Positions 17,769-27,327 of a stretch of 64,000 bases of DNA are shown in pieces. The position numbers and the translations under genes are program-made. The notes under the pieces are model-generated. The model saw nothing but the letters and a program-made list of their open reading frames with translations. It was not told where the DNA came from and did no database searches. The stretch comes from an uncultured Gammaproteobacteria bacterium (GTDB lineage Bacteria; Pseudomonadota; Gammaproteobacteria; DRLM01): the NCBI GenBank assembly GCA_947259075.1, contig CAMYKQ010000055.1, forward strand, positions 23,396-87,395, written 5' to 3'. Each line of letters opens with the position of its first letter. The first letter of the stretch is position 1.

Positions 17769-19532
17769 ATGAAGCGTCCGTCCCACCCCGCTCTCGTGCT
17801 GCCGAACTTGCCGCGGCGGCGTTTTCTGCAAGGCTTGGCCGCCGGCGGCGTGCTCGCGGGCTTGGCGCCGCTGCTCAAACCGGCGCGGGCGCAAGCGGCG
17901 GCCGCCGCGGCGAGCGGTTACGCCCCCGAGCTGAGGGGTACGGAATTCGATTTGACCATTGCCGAGAGCCGGGTCAACTTCACCGGCGCGCCGTGCATCG
18001 CGACGACCGTGAACGGCTCCTTGCCCGCACCGACCCTGCGCTGGCGCGAAGGCGACACCGTCACCATCCGCGTGACCAATCGCTTGCGTGAAGACACCTC
18101 CATTCATTGGCACGGCATGATCCTGCCTTCTCAAATGGACGGGGTGCCGGGCATCAGCTTCAAGGGCATCGCGCCGGGCGAAACCTTTACCTATCGCTTC
18201 AAGGTCGCGCAAAGCGGCACCTATTGGTATCACTCGCACTCCGGCATGCAAGAGCAGACCGGACTGTTCGGCGCCATCATCATCGATCCCGCCGCCGGCG
18301 CCGCGCGGCGCGCCGAGCGTGATTATGTGGTGCAATTATCCGACTGGACCGATGAAGACCCGATGCGGATCTTCGCCAAGCTCAAAGCCCAGAGCGATTA
18401 CTACAATTTCAATCAGCCCACGGCGGGGAATTTTTTCCGCGATGTCAGCCAGGACGGTCTGACGGCGGCGATGGCCAAGCGCCGCATGTGGAATCAGATG
18501 CGCATGAATCCGACGGATCTCGCCGACATCTCCGCTTACACCTACACCTATCTCACCAACGGCACCACCCCGGCGGGGAATTGGACGGGTCTGTTCAAGC
18601 CCGGCGAGCGCGTGCGTCTGCGTTTCATCAATGGTTCCGCGATGACGTTTTTCGACGTGCGTATTCCTGGGCTCAAGATGACCGTGGTGCAGAACGACGG
18701 CGTCGATGTCGAACCGGTCACGGTCGATGAGATGCGCATCGGCGTCGCCGAAACTTATGACGTCATCGTCGAACCCCAGGACGAGGTCTACACCATCTTC
18801 GCCCAGTCTATGGACCGCAGTGGCTATGCGCGCGGCACCTTGGCCGTGCGTGAAGGCATGACGGCCGGCGTGCCCGCCTTGGATGCGCCCGAGCCGCTGA
18901 GCATGGGCGATATGATGGGCGCGATGGGCGGTGGCATGGCCGCGATGCCGCACGGCGGCGATGGCGCCATGGCCATGGATCACGGTGCTCATGCCATGGG
19001 CGCGACTACGGTGCGCGTGCGTCACGCCACCACGGAATACGGTCCCAGCGTCGATATGCGCGTCGATACGCCGCGCGCCAATCTCGACGATCCGGGCGTG
19101 GGTCTGCGCAACAACGGCCGCCGCGTGCTCACCTATGCCGATCTGCGCACCGTCGGCGGCGCGCTGGACCCGCGCCCCGCGGAGCGCGAAATCGAATTGC
19201 ATCTCACCGGCAATATGGAACGCTACACCTGGTCTCTCGACGGGCTGGAATTCGGCAAGTCCACGCCCGTGCATTTCCGTCACGGCGAACGTCTGCGGGT
19301 GATATTGCACAACGACACCATGATGACCCATCCCATGCATTTGCACGGCATGTGGAGCGAGCTGGAAAACGCCAAGGGCGAATTTCAAGCGCGCAAACAC
19401 ACCATCAGCGTGCAACCGGCGCAGCGCATCAGTTTTCTCGTCACCGCGGACGCGCCCGGCCGCTGGGCCTGGCACTGCCATCTGCTCTATCACATGGATG
19501 CGGGCATGTTCCGCCAGGTGGTGGTGGCATGA
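17769..19532 (+). CDS. pcoA: Multicopper oxidase of copper resistance (PcoA/CopA)
   Basis: 587 residues from MKRPSHPALV, with GGAGG ten bases upstream; the track start is a TTG twenty codons earlier. A twin-arginine signal (RRRFLQG) predicts folded export to the periplasm. All copper sites are intact: SIHWHGMIL, YWYHSHSGMQEQTG, THPMHLHGMW and WHCHLLYHMDAGMF. A Met-rich loop (MGDMMGAMGGGMAAM, then AMAMDHGAHAM) is typical of PcoA and binds excess copper. It oxidises Cu(I) to the less toxic Cu(II). It overlaps copB by four bases. Confidence 0.96.
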   Translation: MKRPSHPALVLPNLPRRRFLQGLAAGGVLAGLAPLLKPARAQAAAAAASGYAPELRGTEFDLTIAESRVNFTGAPCIATTVNGSLPAPTLRWREGDTVTIRVTNRLREDTSIHWHGMILPSQMDGVPGISFKGIAPGETFTYRFKVAQSGTYWYHSHSGMQEQTGLFGAIIIDPAAGAARRAERDYVVQLSDWTDEDPMRIFAKLKAQSDYYNFNQPTAGNFFRDVSQDGLTAAMAKRRMWNQMRMNPTDLADISAYTYTYLTNGTTPAGNWTGLFKPGERVRLRFINGSAMTFFDVRIPGLKMTVVQNDGVDVEPVTVDEMRIGVAETYDVIVEPQDEVYTIFAQSMDRSGYARGTLAVREGMTAGVPALDAPEPLSMGDMMGAMGGGMAAMPHGGDGAMAMDHGAHAMGATTVRVRHATTEYGPSVDMRVDTPRANLDDPGVGLRNNGRRVLTYADLRTVGGALDPRPAEREIELHLTGNMERYTWSLDGLEFGKSTPVHFRHGERLRVILHNDTMMTHPMHLHGMWSELENAKGEFQARKHTISVQPAQRISFLVTADAPGRWAWHCHLLYHMDAGMFRQVVVA

Positions 19533-20581
19533 AGCTGCGCGCCTTCACACCCAAAATAACGGATAAGCCGTCTCATCTGCCGGCCCTCGGCGCCGCCGTG
19601 CTCTTGAGTCTGTCCGTGGCGCCGTCGTGGGCGCAAGACGCGGAGGCCGAGGCGCACGCCGGTCATGGTGCGAGTGCCAAGACTATGGAAGAGATGAATC
19701 ACGGCGCCGTGTCTCATGATGCGATGTCCATGGAGATGGACATGAATATGGATGATATGTCCACTATGGATAGGAACGGCGAGATGGCGCCCGGCATGAC
19801 GCATGAAGGCGCGGCGCTGGAGAAGAAGGATGACATGACGGACAGGGGCGCCATGTCCATGCAAGGGGGCGCGGCGCCACTTGATGCGCGTGACCCGCAT
19901 GCATATTCCGGCGGCCATGACTTCGGGCCTTTCCCGTTGCGGCTCGCTGATAGACACAATTTCGGCGCGCTCTTGGTCGATCGCTTAGAGGCGGTGCGCG
20001 CGGATGACGATGACTTCGTCGCTTACGATCTGCAAGCGCGTTACGGCCGTGACTATGACCGGCTGGTATTGAAGGCCGAGGGCGATGTCAGTGACGGCGC
20101 ATTAGAGGAAGGCAGTACGCAATTGCTGTGGGGCCATGCCGTGGCGCCATTCTGGGATACGCAGCTGGGTCTGCGTTACGACACGGGTGAGGCGCCGGAT
20201 CAAGGCTGGCTGGCATTCGGTATTCAAGGGCTGGCGCCCTATTGGTTCGAAGTGGATGCCGCGGCCTATGTGGGTGCGGCGGGCCGCGGCGCCGTGAGCG
20301 TAGAGGCGGAATACGAACTGCTATTGACGCAAAATTTGATCTTGCAGCCGCACGTCGAGATGACGGCCTACGCCAAGGACGATGGTGAACGCGGGCTGGG
20401 TTCGGGCCTGTCCGATGTGGTGCTGGGCTTGCGGCTGCGTTATGAGATTCGCCGTGAATTCGCGCCTTACATCGGCATGGAATGGGTCGGCACCTACGGC
20501 GGCAGCGCGGATTATGCCCGCGCCGCGGGCAAGAATACGGATGAGATGCGGGTCGTGGCGGGGCTGCGTTTTTGGTTTTGA
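19529..20581 (+). CDS. pcoB: CopB/PcoB outer-membrane copper-resistance protein
   Basis: 350 residues from MKLRAFTPKI, overlapping the oxidase stop as ATGA. A signal peptide ends near APSWAQ. The N-terminal third is Met/His/Asp-rich (HDAMSMEMDMNMDDMSTMD), followed by a beta-barrel region with HDFGPFPLRLADRHNFGALL, VDRLEA and a terminal aromatic residue (LRFWF) suited to outer-membrane assembly. PcoB/CopB works with PcoA in periplasmic copper handling. The 59-codon extension in the ORF track lies inside the oxidase gene and is a shadow. Confidence 0.94.
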   Translation: MKLRAFTPKITDKPSHLPALGAAVLLSLSVAPSWAQDAEAEAHAGHGASAKTMEEMNHGAVSHDAMSMEMDMNMDDMSTMDRNGEMAPGMTHEGAALEKKDDMTDRGAMSMQGGAAPLDARDPHAYSGGHDFGPFPLRLADRHNFGALLVDRLEAVRADDDDFVAYDLQARYGRDYDRLVLKAEGDVSDGALEEGSTQLLWGHAVAPFWDTQLGLRYDTGEAPDQGWLAFGIQGLAPYWFEVDAAAYVGAAGRGAVSVEAEYELLLTQNLILQPHVEMTAYAKDDGERGLGSGLSDVVLGLRLRYEIRREFAPYIGMEWVGTYGGSADYARAAGKNTDEMRVVAGLRFWF

Positions 20582-20646
20582 GCGGGGCCGTCTTAATTAT
20601 TTTTCAACACACCCTATTATTTGTGTAACCGCCGTGGAGCAGCGCC

Positions 20647-21351
20647 ATGCCTGAAATTATTCCCAATTGGCACCCCATCTTCGTTCACTTCACCGTGGCC
20701 TTATTCTCGCTGGCGGCAGGGCTGTTCGTCATCACGCCTTTCATTAAGCCACCCTTGCAAGATCAATGGCGCATCGTGGCGCGCTGGGCCTTGTGGTTTG
20801 GCGCGGGCATTACCGTCATCACCGGTTTGAGCGGATGGTACGCCTACAGCACCGTGGCGCATGACGCGCCCTCGCACGCGGCGATGACCGAGCATCGCAA
20901 CTGGGCCCTCGCCGCCATCATTCTGTTTCTGTCCCTGGCCGTGTGGTCCGCGCTGCGTGCGCGGCGTAATCAAATAATGGGCGCGAGCTTCGTAGGCCTG
21001 ATGGCGGTCGCCGCCGGCTTGTTGGGATCGACCGCCTGGCACGGCGGCGAGCTGGTCTATCGCTATGGCTTGGGCGTGATGTCGCTGCCCAAGACGGATA
21101 CGCATCAGCATGGCGCGGCGGCGCACGGCGCGGAGGGTCACGCGCATGCAGCGGGTGCGTCCGGCATCGGCATGGAAGGCATGCCGGGCATGGATATGGA
21201 AAAGGCGCCTAGTATGAGTTCATCCGCTCAGGGTCATGATGACGGGCATGCGCATGCACACGATGAAGACATGAATCTGGACGGGGAAACTGGTGTGATG
21301 AACGAGGCCGTGCATGAGGCCGGCGGTCACGATGACGGGCACGCGCATTGA
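20647..21351 (+). CDS. DUF2231 membrane protein with His/Met-rich tail (copy 2)
   Basis: 234 residues, preceded by GGAGCAGCGCC. The membrane part parallels the copy at 6752: EIIPNWHPIFVHFTVAL, DAPSHAAMTEHRNWALA and STAWHGGELVYRYGLGVMSLPK. The tail differs, mixing Met (GMEGMPGMDMEKA) with repeated HDDGHAHAH motifs. Shared histidines in or beside the membrane segments are candidate haem or metal ligands. The setting between copB and the ATPase operon ties this copy closely to copper. Function unknown. Confidence 0.85.
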   Translation: MPEIIPNWHPIFVHFTVALFSLAAGLFVITPFIKPPLQDQWRIVARWALWFGAGITVITGLSGWYAYSTVAHDAPSHAAMTEHRNWALAAIILFLSLAVWSALRARRNQIMGASFVGLMAVAAGLLGSTAWHGGELVYRYGLGVMSLPKTDTHQHGAAAHGAEGHAHAAGASGIGMEGMPGMDMEKAPSMSSSAQGHDDGHAHAHDEDMNLDGETGVMNEAVHEAGGHDDGHAH

Positions 21352-21385
21352 TGCAAGGCTGGCCCGCGGTGATGGAGGTGGCGAA

Positions 21386-21823
21386 ATGAAGTGCGGTGTC
21401 TGGCTAGTGATGCTGGCGCTGGCGGTAACGATAACGCCGGCTTATGCGGCGGGAAAGCATGTGCGTGAGCTGCCCCAGCATACCATCATGGGGCAGGGGG
21501 GCGATGAAGGGGCGCATCTGCCGGCGGTGGATGAGGTCCGTGGCGATATCGCCGCATTAGGTTCATTGACGCAGCGGCTGCGGGCGACGCAAGACCAGGC
21601 CGAGCGCCGTGATTTGGTACAGCAATATCAGCTTGCAATGAGCCAGGCCATGACCCGCTTGCGCGGGCAGCATGGCGCGCTTGCGCGGGGTGCGGCCGGG
21701 CCTGTCACGGCGCCCGCGACGGCCCTGATGGAGCTGCGGCATCGCATGGCGGATCAAATCGATCCGCTACAGCAAATGCTGGAGGAGATGATGGCGTTGC
21801 AGTTCGCGCTGCTGGGGCTTTGA
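21386..21823 (+). CDS. Uncharacterised periplasmic helical protein
   Basis: 145 residues from MKCGVWLVML, with GGAGG seven to eight bases upstream. A signal peptide ends at AYAAG. The mature part is mainly helical with heptad-like spacing (GSLTQRLRATQDQAERRDLV, and RHRMADQIDPLQQMLEEMM). It lies 34 bp after the DUF2231 gene. No named family recognised; a periplasmic coiled-coil metal sponge or pump accessory is possible but unproven. Confidence 0.7.
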   Translation: MKCGVWLVMLALAVTITPAYAAGKHVRELPQHTIMGQGGDEGAHLPAVDEVRGDIAALGSLTQRLRATQDQAERRDLVQQYQLAMSQAMTRLRGQHGALARGAAGPVTAPATALMELRHRMADQIDPLQQMLEEMMALQFALLGL

Positions 21824-21862
21824 CGCGACGCAAGCGGCGTTAACCCCAAAGGGGGGATGACG

Positions 21863-21988
21863 ATGATGCACGAGATGAACGATTGGCATTGGGGTTTTGG
21901 TTTTGGCCACTGGGCGCTAGGTATTCTATTTTGGCTGGTGATTATCCTGGCGATCGCCGCGCTGATCAAATACGTGGTTCGTAAGTGA
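21863..21988 (+). CDS. 41-residue single-pass membrane peptide
   Basis: Too short for the ORF track. Six G residues and a second ATG lie just upstream. The peptide starts MMHEMNDWHWGFGFGHW, then has one hydrophobic helix (ALGILFWLVIILAIAALI) and a basic end KYVVRK. Met/His/Trp-rich N-termini followed by one membrane helix recur in copper clusters as tiny unnamed proteins. The position between two plausible genes with short gaps on each side supports translation. Confidence 0.65.
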   Translation: MMHEMNDWHWGFGFGHWALGILFWLVIILAIAALIKYVVRK

Positions 21989-22022
21989 GGCGCGCTATAT
22001 ATCAAGCTAAAGGAATTACGCC

Positions 22023-23090
22023 ATGATGAAATTCATGAGTTCCATGCTCGCGGTGATGTTGTTGGCTTCCTATGGCGCCACGGCCGCGCCATTACTGTAC
22101 GTGCCCACTGGCGAGGCCAATGATCTGGTGATCATTGATGTGCGAAGCGATAGCATCGTTGGCCGCATTGATGAATTGGAAAACGCGCACGGTCTCGCCG
22201 CCAGTGCCAAGAGTGACTATCTCGTGGCCGGCAGCATGCAGCAGATAGACGCCAGCGGGTCACGAGCCGCGGGCAGACCCGCCGCCGTGAGTGAGGCCGA
22301 GCATGCGGCGCATCATGCCGCCGGTACCGAGAGCGCGGCCCCGGCCCCGGCCAGTCCCAGTTATCTGGCCATCATCCATCCCAAACACGGCCACGTCATG
22401 CGCCGCGTCGAGGTGCGCGCTTTGACGCACCACACCGCGGTGGCGCCCGATGGCAAAACCGCCATCGCCGTGCATTCCGGCGCGGGCGGCATCTCGGTCG
22501 TTGATCTGGACACGATGGCGGTGGTGAAAACCGTGCAGACCGGTGAGTGGCCCAATTATGCCGTGTTCAGCGGCGACGGCCGGCGTTTGTATGTCTCCAA
22601 TGCGCGCAGCGGCACGGTCAGTGAGCTCGATACTCGCGATTGGAGCGTGCTGCGTGATGTCGCCGCGGGCAAGGAACCTGAACATTTGGCGCTGGCGCCC
22701 AAGGATGACAGCAGACTTTACGTCGTCGATGTTGCCGCTGGCGCGGTGGCGGCGGTGGATCTGCGCAAAGCCGAGGTGGTCAAACGCTATCAGATCGGCG
22801 CGGAGACGCACGGTGCCGCTCTCTCCGCGGATGGGCGCTGGCTGTTCGCCTCAAGCAAGGGCGAGGGGAGGCTGGTGCGCATCGACCTCAGTAACGATGA
22901 GCAACTTGCCATTGATTTGCGGCCCGCGCCCTATCACGTGGAATACGCCGCCGCCGTCAACAAGCTCTATGTGTCCAGCCGTAAGAATCCGCTGATTTGG
23001 GTGATCGATCCCGCGAGTTTGCGGATATTGAAGGAAATTGATATTGGCGCGGGTGTCGCGCATCAGATGGTGATACTCGATAGGGAATGA
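22023..23090 (+). CDS. Secreted YncE/YVTN-type beta-propeller protein
   Basis: 355 residues, preceded by AAGGAATTACGCC. A signal peptide ends near ATAAP. Repeating blades are visible ([80 protein letters not shown]), giving a seven-bladed propeller of the YncE type. An insertion after the first blades is His/Ala/Pro-rich ([12 protein letters not shown]). Related propellers sit in copper and nitrous-oxide gene clusters; a periplasmic metal or cofactor scaffold is possible. Function not known. Confidence 0.82.
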   Translation: MMKFMSSMLAVMLLASYGATAAPLLYVPTGEANDLVIIDVRSDSIVGRIDELENAHGLAASAKSDYLVAGSMQQIDASGSRAAGRPAAVSEAEHAAHHAAGTESAAPAPASPSYLAIIHPKHGHVMRRVEVRALTHHTAVAPDGKTAIAVHSGAGGISVVDLDTMAVVKTVQTGEWPNYAVFSGDGRRLYVSNARSGTVSELDTRDWSVLRDVAAGKEPEHLALAPKDDSRLYVVDVAAGAVAAVDLRKAEVVKRYQIGAETHGAALSADGRWLFASSKGEGRLVRIDLSNDEQLAIDLRPAPYHVEYAAAVNKLYVSSRKNPLIWVIDPASLRILKEIDIGAGVAHQMVILDRE

Positions 23091-23115
23091 GCGATCGCAT
23101 CTTAAGGAGGCTGAT

Positions 23116-25611
23116 ATGGCGCCGCTAAAAGATCCCGTTTGCGGTATGGATGTCACTACGGCTTCAGCGCATCACGCCGAACATGCGGGGCGGCGCTATT
23201 ATTTTTGCAGCGCTAACTGCCTGCAAAAATTTAAGCGGGCGCCGCGGTCATATAGCCAAGGCGCGGCGGGGCGGGATCATGTCCAGCACCATGCCGCCGA
23301 GGATGACGTCGTAGACAAGGCGCCCGTGATGCGGCCGCACGCGATGCTGGACTCATCCACTAAAAACCAACGGCGGGATGCCCCCACCCTCTACACCTGT
23401 CCCATGCATCCCGAAGTTCAGCAAGCTGGCCCAGGCGCTTGCCCGAAATGCGGTATGGCGCTGGAACCGCTGGCGCCGTCCGCGCCCGCGGCGCAGACCG
23501 AATACACCTGCCCCATGCACCCGGAGGTGGTACAGGATCATCCCGGGAATTGCCCTAAGTGCGGCATGACGCTGGAGCCGCGCACGGTGGCGGCGGGAGA
23601 GGAAGACAACGCCGAGCTGCGTGATATGACCCGCCGTTTTTGGATCAGCGCGGTGCTTGCCATCCCCGTGTTCTTCAGCGCCATGGGCGCGGAGTTTTGG
23701 CCGGAGTCCTTCGCGGAGATCGTGCAGCCGCGCACGCGGCAGTGGCTGGAGCTGCTGCTGGCGACGCCGGTGGTGCTGTGGGGCGGCTGGCCCTTCTTCG
23801 TGCGCGGCTGGCGCTCGCTGCTCACGCGCAATCTCAATATGTTCACCCTCATCGGCTTAGGGATCGCCGTGGCCTGGGGCTATAGCGTGGTGGCGGTTCT
23901 CGTCCCCGGTATCTTCCCGCGCGCCGTATTTAACGAGCGGGGCGTGGTGCCGGTGTACTTCGAGGCCGCCGCCGTGATTACCGCGCTGGTGCTGCTGGGA
24001 CAGGTGCTGGAGCTGCGCGCCCGCAGCCAGACCAATGCCGCCATCAAGCTGTTGCTGGGGCTGGCGCCGAAAACGGCGCGCATCGTCCGCGTCGACGGCA
24101 GCGAAGAAGACATCCCGCTGGAACGGGTGCAACCCGGCGACCGTCTGCGCGTCCGTCCCGGCGAAAAGGTGCCGGTGGACGGCACGGTGGCCGAAGGGCA
24201 GAGTAACGTCGATGAATCCATGGTCACCGGCGAACCGGTCCCGGTGGAAAAACGTGCCGGCGCCAAGCTCATCGGCGCCACGGTGAACGGCACCGGCGGT
24301 CTGCTGATGACGGCGGAGAAGGTCGGCAGCGAAACCCTGCTGGCGCAGATCGTCCGCATGGTGGCGGAGGCGCAGCGTTCCCGCGCGCCGATCCAGAAGT
24401 TGGCGGATGTGGTATCCGGGTATTTCGTCCCGGCGGTGGTGCTCATCGCCGTCATCACGCTCATCGTTTGGGGGATGTTCGGGCCGGAACCGCGTCTGGC
24501 CCATGCCGTGATCAACGCCGTGGCCGTGCTCATCATCGCCTGTCCCTGCGCCCTGGGGTTGGCGACGCCGGTGTCGATCATGGTGGGCACCGGGCGCGGC
24601 GCGATGATGGGGGTGTTGTTCAAGAACGCCGAGGCGCTGGAGGTCATGCGCAAGGTCGACACCCTGGTGGTGGACAAGACCGGTACTCTTACCGAAGGCC
24701 GCCCCGAGCTGGTGAGCGTGACCCCGGCCACGGACTTCGATGAACAAGAGATCGTGCGCCTGGCCGCCAGCGTCGAACGCGCCAGCGAGCATCCGCTGGC
24801 CGCCGCCATAGTCCGCGGCGCGGAGCAGCGTGGCGCGCCGCTGGTAACGGCGGAAGATTTTCAATCCGTTACCGGCAAGGGCGTCACTGGAGTGGTGGAC
24901 GGCCGCAAGCTGGCCCTGGGCAATCTCAAATTATTACAGGGGCTCGGTATCGATGCGGGCGATCTGCCGGCTAAGGCCGATGCCCTGCGCGGCGAGGGCC
25001 AGACGGTGATGTTTCTCGGCATCGATGGCCGCGCCGCCGGACTCATAGGCGTGGCCGATCCGATCAAGGCCACTACGGCTGAGGCGATCAAATTGCTGCA
25101 CGGTGAAGGAATCCGCATTGTCATGCTCACCGGCGACAGCCGCAAGACCGCCGAGGCGGTGGCCGCCAAGCTCAACATCGATGAGATCCATGCCGAGGTG
25201 TTGCCGGATCAAAAGGCCGGCGTGGTCAAGCAGCTGCAGGCCGAAGGCCGCATCGTCGCCATGGCCGGTGATGGTATCAATGACGCGCCGGCCCTGGCCC
25301 AGGCCCAAGTGGGCATCGCCATGGGCACCGGCACCGATGTCGCCATGGAGAGCGCGGGGGTGACGCTGGTCAAGGGGGATTTACGCGGCATCGTCCGCGC
25401 CCGGCGGCTGTCGCGCGCCACCATGCGCAATATCCGTCAGAACCTGTTCTTCGCCTTCATCTACAACGCGCTGGGTGTGCCCGTGGCGGCCGGCGTGCTC
25501 TATCCCGTCTTCGGTCTGCTGCTCTCGCCGATGATCGCCGCGGCGGCCATGAGCTTCAGCTCGGTGTCGGTGATCGCTAATGCGCTACGGTTGAAGCGTG
25601 TCAGTCTGTAA
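23116..25611 (+). CDS. copA: P1B-type copper ATPase with YHS and two HMBD modules
   Basis: 831 residues. Instead of an HMA domain the N-terminus has a YHS/TRASH-type module (DPVCGMDV...[11 protein letters not shown], residues 6-39) and two heavy-metal-binding domains (YTCPMHPEV...CPKCGM, near 93-118 and 130-155). The core has the TGE loop ([11 protein letters not shown]), the transport motif [10 protein letters not shown], the phosphorylation site [17 protein letters not shown] and [10 protein letters not shown]. It exports Cu(I) or Ag(I) from the cytosol using ATP. RBS AAGGAGG. It follows the propeller gene by 25 bp. Distinct from the HMA-type ATPase at 37501. Confidence 0.95.
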   Translation: MAPLKDPVCGMDVTTASAHHAEHAGRRYYFCSANCLQKFKRAPRSYSQGAAGRDHVQHHAAEDDVVDKAPVMRPHAMLDSSTKNQRRDAPTLYTCPMHPEVQQAGPGACPKCGMALEPLAPSAPAAQTEYTCPMHPEVVQDHPGNCPKCGMTLEPRTVAAGEEDNAELRDMTRRFWISAVLAIPVFFSAMGAEFWPESFAEIVQPRTRQWLELLLATPVVLWGGWPFFVRGWRSLLTRNLNMFTLIGLGIAVAWGYSVVAVLVPGIFPRAVFNERGVVPVYFEAAAVITALVLLGQVLELRARSQTNAAIKLLLGLAPKTARIVRVDGSEEDIPLERVQPGDRLRVRPGEKVPVDGTVAEGQSNVDESMVTGEPVPVEKRAGAKLIGATVNGTGGLLMTAEKVGSETLLAQIVRMVAEAQRSRAPIQKLADVVSGYFVPAVVLIAVITLIVWGMFGPEPRLAHAVINAVAVLIIACPCALGLATPVSIMVGTGRGAMMGVLFKNAEALEVMRKVDTLVVDKTGTLTEGRPELVSVTPATDFDEQEIVRLAASVERASEHPLAAAIVRGAEQRGAPLVTAEDFQSVTGKGVTGVVDGRKLALGNLKLLQGLGIDAGDLPAKADALRGEGQTVMFLGIDGRAAGLIGVADPIKATTAEAIKLLHGEGIRIVMLTGDSRKTAEAVAAKLNIDEIHAEVLPDQKAGVVKQLQAEGRIVAMAGDGINDAPALAQAQVGIAMGTGTDVAMESAGVTLVKGDLRGIVRARRLSRATMRNIRQNLFFAFIYNALGVPVAAGVLYPVFGLLLSPMIAAAAMSFSSVSVIANALRLKRVSL

Positions 25612-25642
25612 GTGGCAGGTGAATAAAGGAGGTGGTGGATAG

Positions 25643-25855
25643 ATGAAGAGGAATGTCGAGCATGGCGAGGCGCGGTGGCGTTCGCGTTCCGGTCTGGTAC
25701 TGATCGGCTTCGCGGCGGTCGCCGGGTTTTTTTTGCTCAGCGAACACCGCGCCCACGCGCTGGGGTGGCTGCCCTGGCTGATCTTGCTCGCCTGTCCGCT
25801 GTTGCATGTCTTCATGCACGGCGGCCATGGCAAAGAAGAGCACCGTCATGACTGA
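25643..25855 (+). CDS. DUF2933 small membrane protein
   Basis: 70 residues, RBS AAAGGAGG. Two hydrophobic segments (SGLVLIGFAAVAGFFLLSE and LPWLILLACPLLHVFMH) precede a short His-rich tail (GGHGKEEHRHD). This matches the DUF2933 pattern seen beside copper ATPases and methyltransferase-like genes. It overlaps the next gene by 8 bp. The reaction or partner is unknown. Confidence 0.85.
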   Translation: MKRNVEHGEARWRSRSGLVLIGFAAVAGFFLLSEHRAHALGWLPWLILLACPLLHVFMHGGHGKEEHRHD

Positions 25856-26492
25856 ATCGTCAGGCTATGGCCTCTGGTCGCTGGTGATCATCAACTCGCT
25901 GGTGTTCATCTTCTTCGCCTTCAGTTTCTTCAACCCGCAGACGAAACGCGACTGGCGCTCCTTCGGCGCCTTCTCGGCGTTTCTAGTGGCGCTGTTCACC
26001 GAGATGTACGGTTTTCCCCTGACGATTTATTTTCTTTCGGGTTGGTTGCAGAGCCACTATCCGCAGGTGGATTGGTTGTCCCATGATGCGGGACATCTAA
26101 TGGAGATGTTGTTCGGTTGGCGCGCTAACCCCCATTGGGGGCCGTTTCATATTCTGAGCATGATCTTCATCGGTGGCGGGTTCTGGTTGCTGGCCTCCGC
26201 CTGGCAAGTGCTGTACCCGGCGCGGAGTGCCCGCAATTTAGCCACTACCGGACCCTATGCCCGGATCCGCCATCCGCAATATGTGGCATTCATCCTTATC
26301 ATGTTCGGCTTCCTGCTGCAGTGGCCGACGCTACTCACGCTGCTGATGTTCCCCGTGCTGGTCTCCATGTGTGTCAGGCTGGCGCGTTATGAAGAGAACC
26401 TGGCGCGGGCGGAGTTCGCTGATAGGTACGCGCGTTACGCCGCGCATACGCCCGGATTTTTTCCGTCCTTCGGGCAAGTGCCGAGACCTTAG
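25848..26492 (+). CDS. Isoprenylcysteine carboxyl methyltransferase-like membrane protein
   Basis: 214 residues from MTESSGYG, overlapping the DUF2933 stop. Several membrane segments are followed by the ICMT/PEMT-type signature GPYARIRHPQYVAFIL and a terminal RYEE...FADRYARY region. Family members use S-adenosylmethionine to methylate lipids or small substrates at the membrane; the substrate in copper clusters is unknown. The stable pairing with DUF2933 and a copper ATPase is a recurring arrangement. The ORF track start lies inside the upstream gene. Confidence 0.83.
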   Translation: MTESSGYGLWSLVIINSLVFIFFAFSFFNPQTKRDWRSFGAFSAFLVALFTEMYGFPLTIYFLSGWLQSHYPQVDWLSHDAGHLMEMLFGWRANPHWGPFHILSMIFIGGGFWLLASAWQVLYPARSARNLATTGPYARIRHPQYVAFILIMFGFLLQWPTLLTLLMFPVLVSMCVRLARYEENLARAEFADRYARYAAHTPGFFPSFGQVPRP

Positions 26493-26605
26493 GCGTAGTG
26501 GTGATGTTGTAAGTGACGAAGATTTTCTTGTGCTTGTAGTGACGCGCCGCAAGACCCGGGGCACGTAAAAGATTTTGTGGTCGCCTTGCTTCGAAGGAGG
26601 AAGCT

Positions 26606-27256
26606 ATGCCATTCCCGCCACATGCCGTCGTGGATATCTATCGTCGACGCGCGCGGCATTACGATGTCAGCGCCAATCTTTATTACCTTCTTGGCTTTCG
26701 CGAATACGCCTATCGCCGCAAGGCGGTGGCGGCGCTTAAGCTCCGGCCTGGCGATACCGTCGTCGAGATAGGCTGCGGCACGGGCCTGAATTTTTCACTG
26801 CTGCAAGCGGCGATCGGCCCTGCGGGCCGGTTGATCGGCGTGGATTTGACGGACGCGATGCTGGAACAGGCGCGGCGGCGGGTGCGGGCGCAAGCTTGGT
26901 CCAATGTGGAGTTGGTTCACGGCGACGCGGCGAAGTATGAATTTCCACACGATGTCGCGGGCGTTCTATCCACCTTCGCCATTAGTCTGAGCGCTGATTA
27001 TGATCGCATCATTCAGCGCGCCGCCGCCGCGCTGGCCGTGGGGCGGCGCTGCGCCATTCTCGATCTCAAACAACCCGAGCACGCCCCGCCGTGGCTGGTG
27101 AAGCTGGGCGTGTGGCTGACACGGCCGTTCGCCGTCAGCTTGGATATTACCGGGCGGCATGCCTGGGAGTCAGTCGAGAGGTATTTGGTCAATACCTCGT
27201 ACCAGGAATATTATTTCGGCTTTGCCTATTTGGCCGTAGGCGAGGCGCCAACGTGA
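26606..27256 (+). CDS. Class I SAM-dependent methyltransferase
   Basis: 216 residues, RBS GAAGGAGGAAGCT. The SAM site is clear: VVEIGCGTGLNFSLL, then GVDLTDAMLEQARRR and LVHGDAAKYEF. The pattern resembles UbiE/phospholipid N-methyltransferase-type enzymes. A C-terminal segment (WLVKLGVWLTRPFAVSLDIT) could contact the membrane. It closes the copper island, 113 bp behind the ICMT-like gene, and faces the lycopene-cyclase-like gene. Substrate unknown. Confidence 0.85.
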   Translation: MPFPPHAVVDIYRRRARHYDVSANLYYLLGFREYAYRRKAVAALKLRPGDTVVEIGCGTGLNFSLLQAAIGPAGRLIGVDLTDAMLEQARRRVRAQAWSNVELVHGDAAKYEFPHDVAGVLSTFAISLSADYDRIIQRAAAALAVGRRCAILDLKQPEHAPPWLVKLGVWLTRPFAVSLDITGRHAWESVERYLVNTSYQEYYFGFAYLAVGEAPT

Positions 27257-27327
27257 CGTAAGGCGAAGGTGGCAAGGCCAAGCTTGCTCCGCGGAGCCTA
27301 TGGGATAGAGGGCGCCATTTATCGGCA

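Noticed and set aside
18336-19493. 385-residue minus-strand ORF opposite the multicopper oxidase
   Set aside because: His/Arg/Gly-rich shadow of the oxidase gene, which has all copper motifs in the plus frame.
23857-24864. Long minus-strand ORFs opposite the copper ATPase
   Set aside because: Two overlapping antisense frames of unrelated composition over the ATPase core; both are shadows.
6752-27256. Integrative element or genomic island with defined ends
   Set aside because: No integrase, transposase, tRNA end or flanking direct repeat was found; island is used here only in the descriptive sense.
27286-27297. GCTCCGCGGAGC palindrome between the methyltransferase and lycopene-cyclase-like genes
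   Set aside because: Too short and loop-free, without a T-run; not enough to call a bidirectional terminator.
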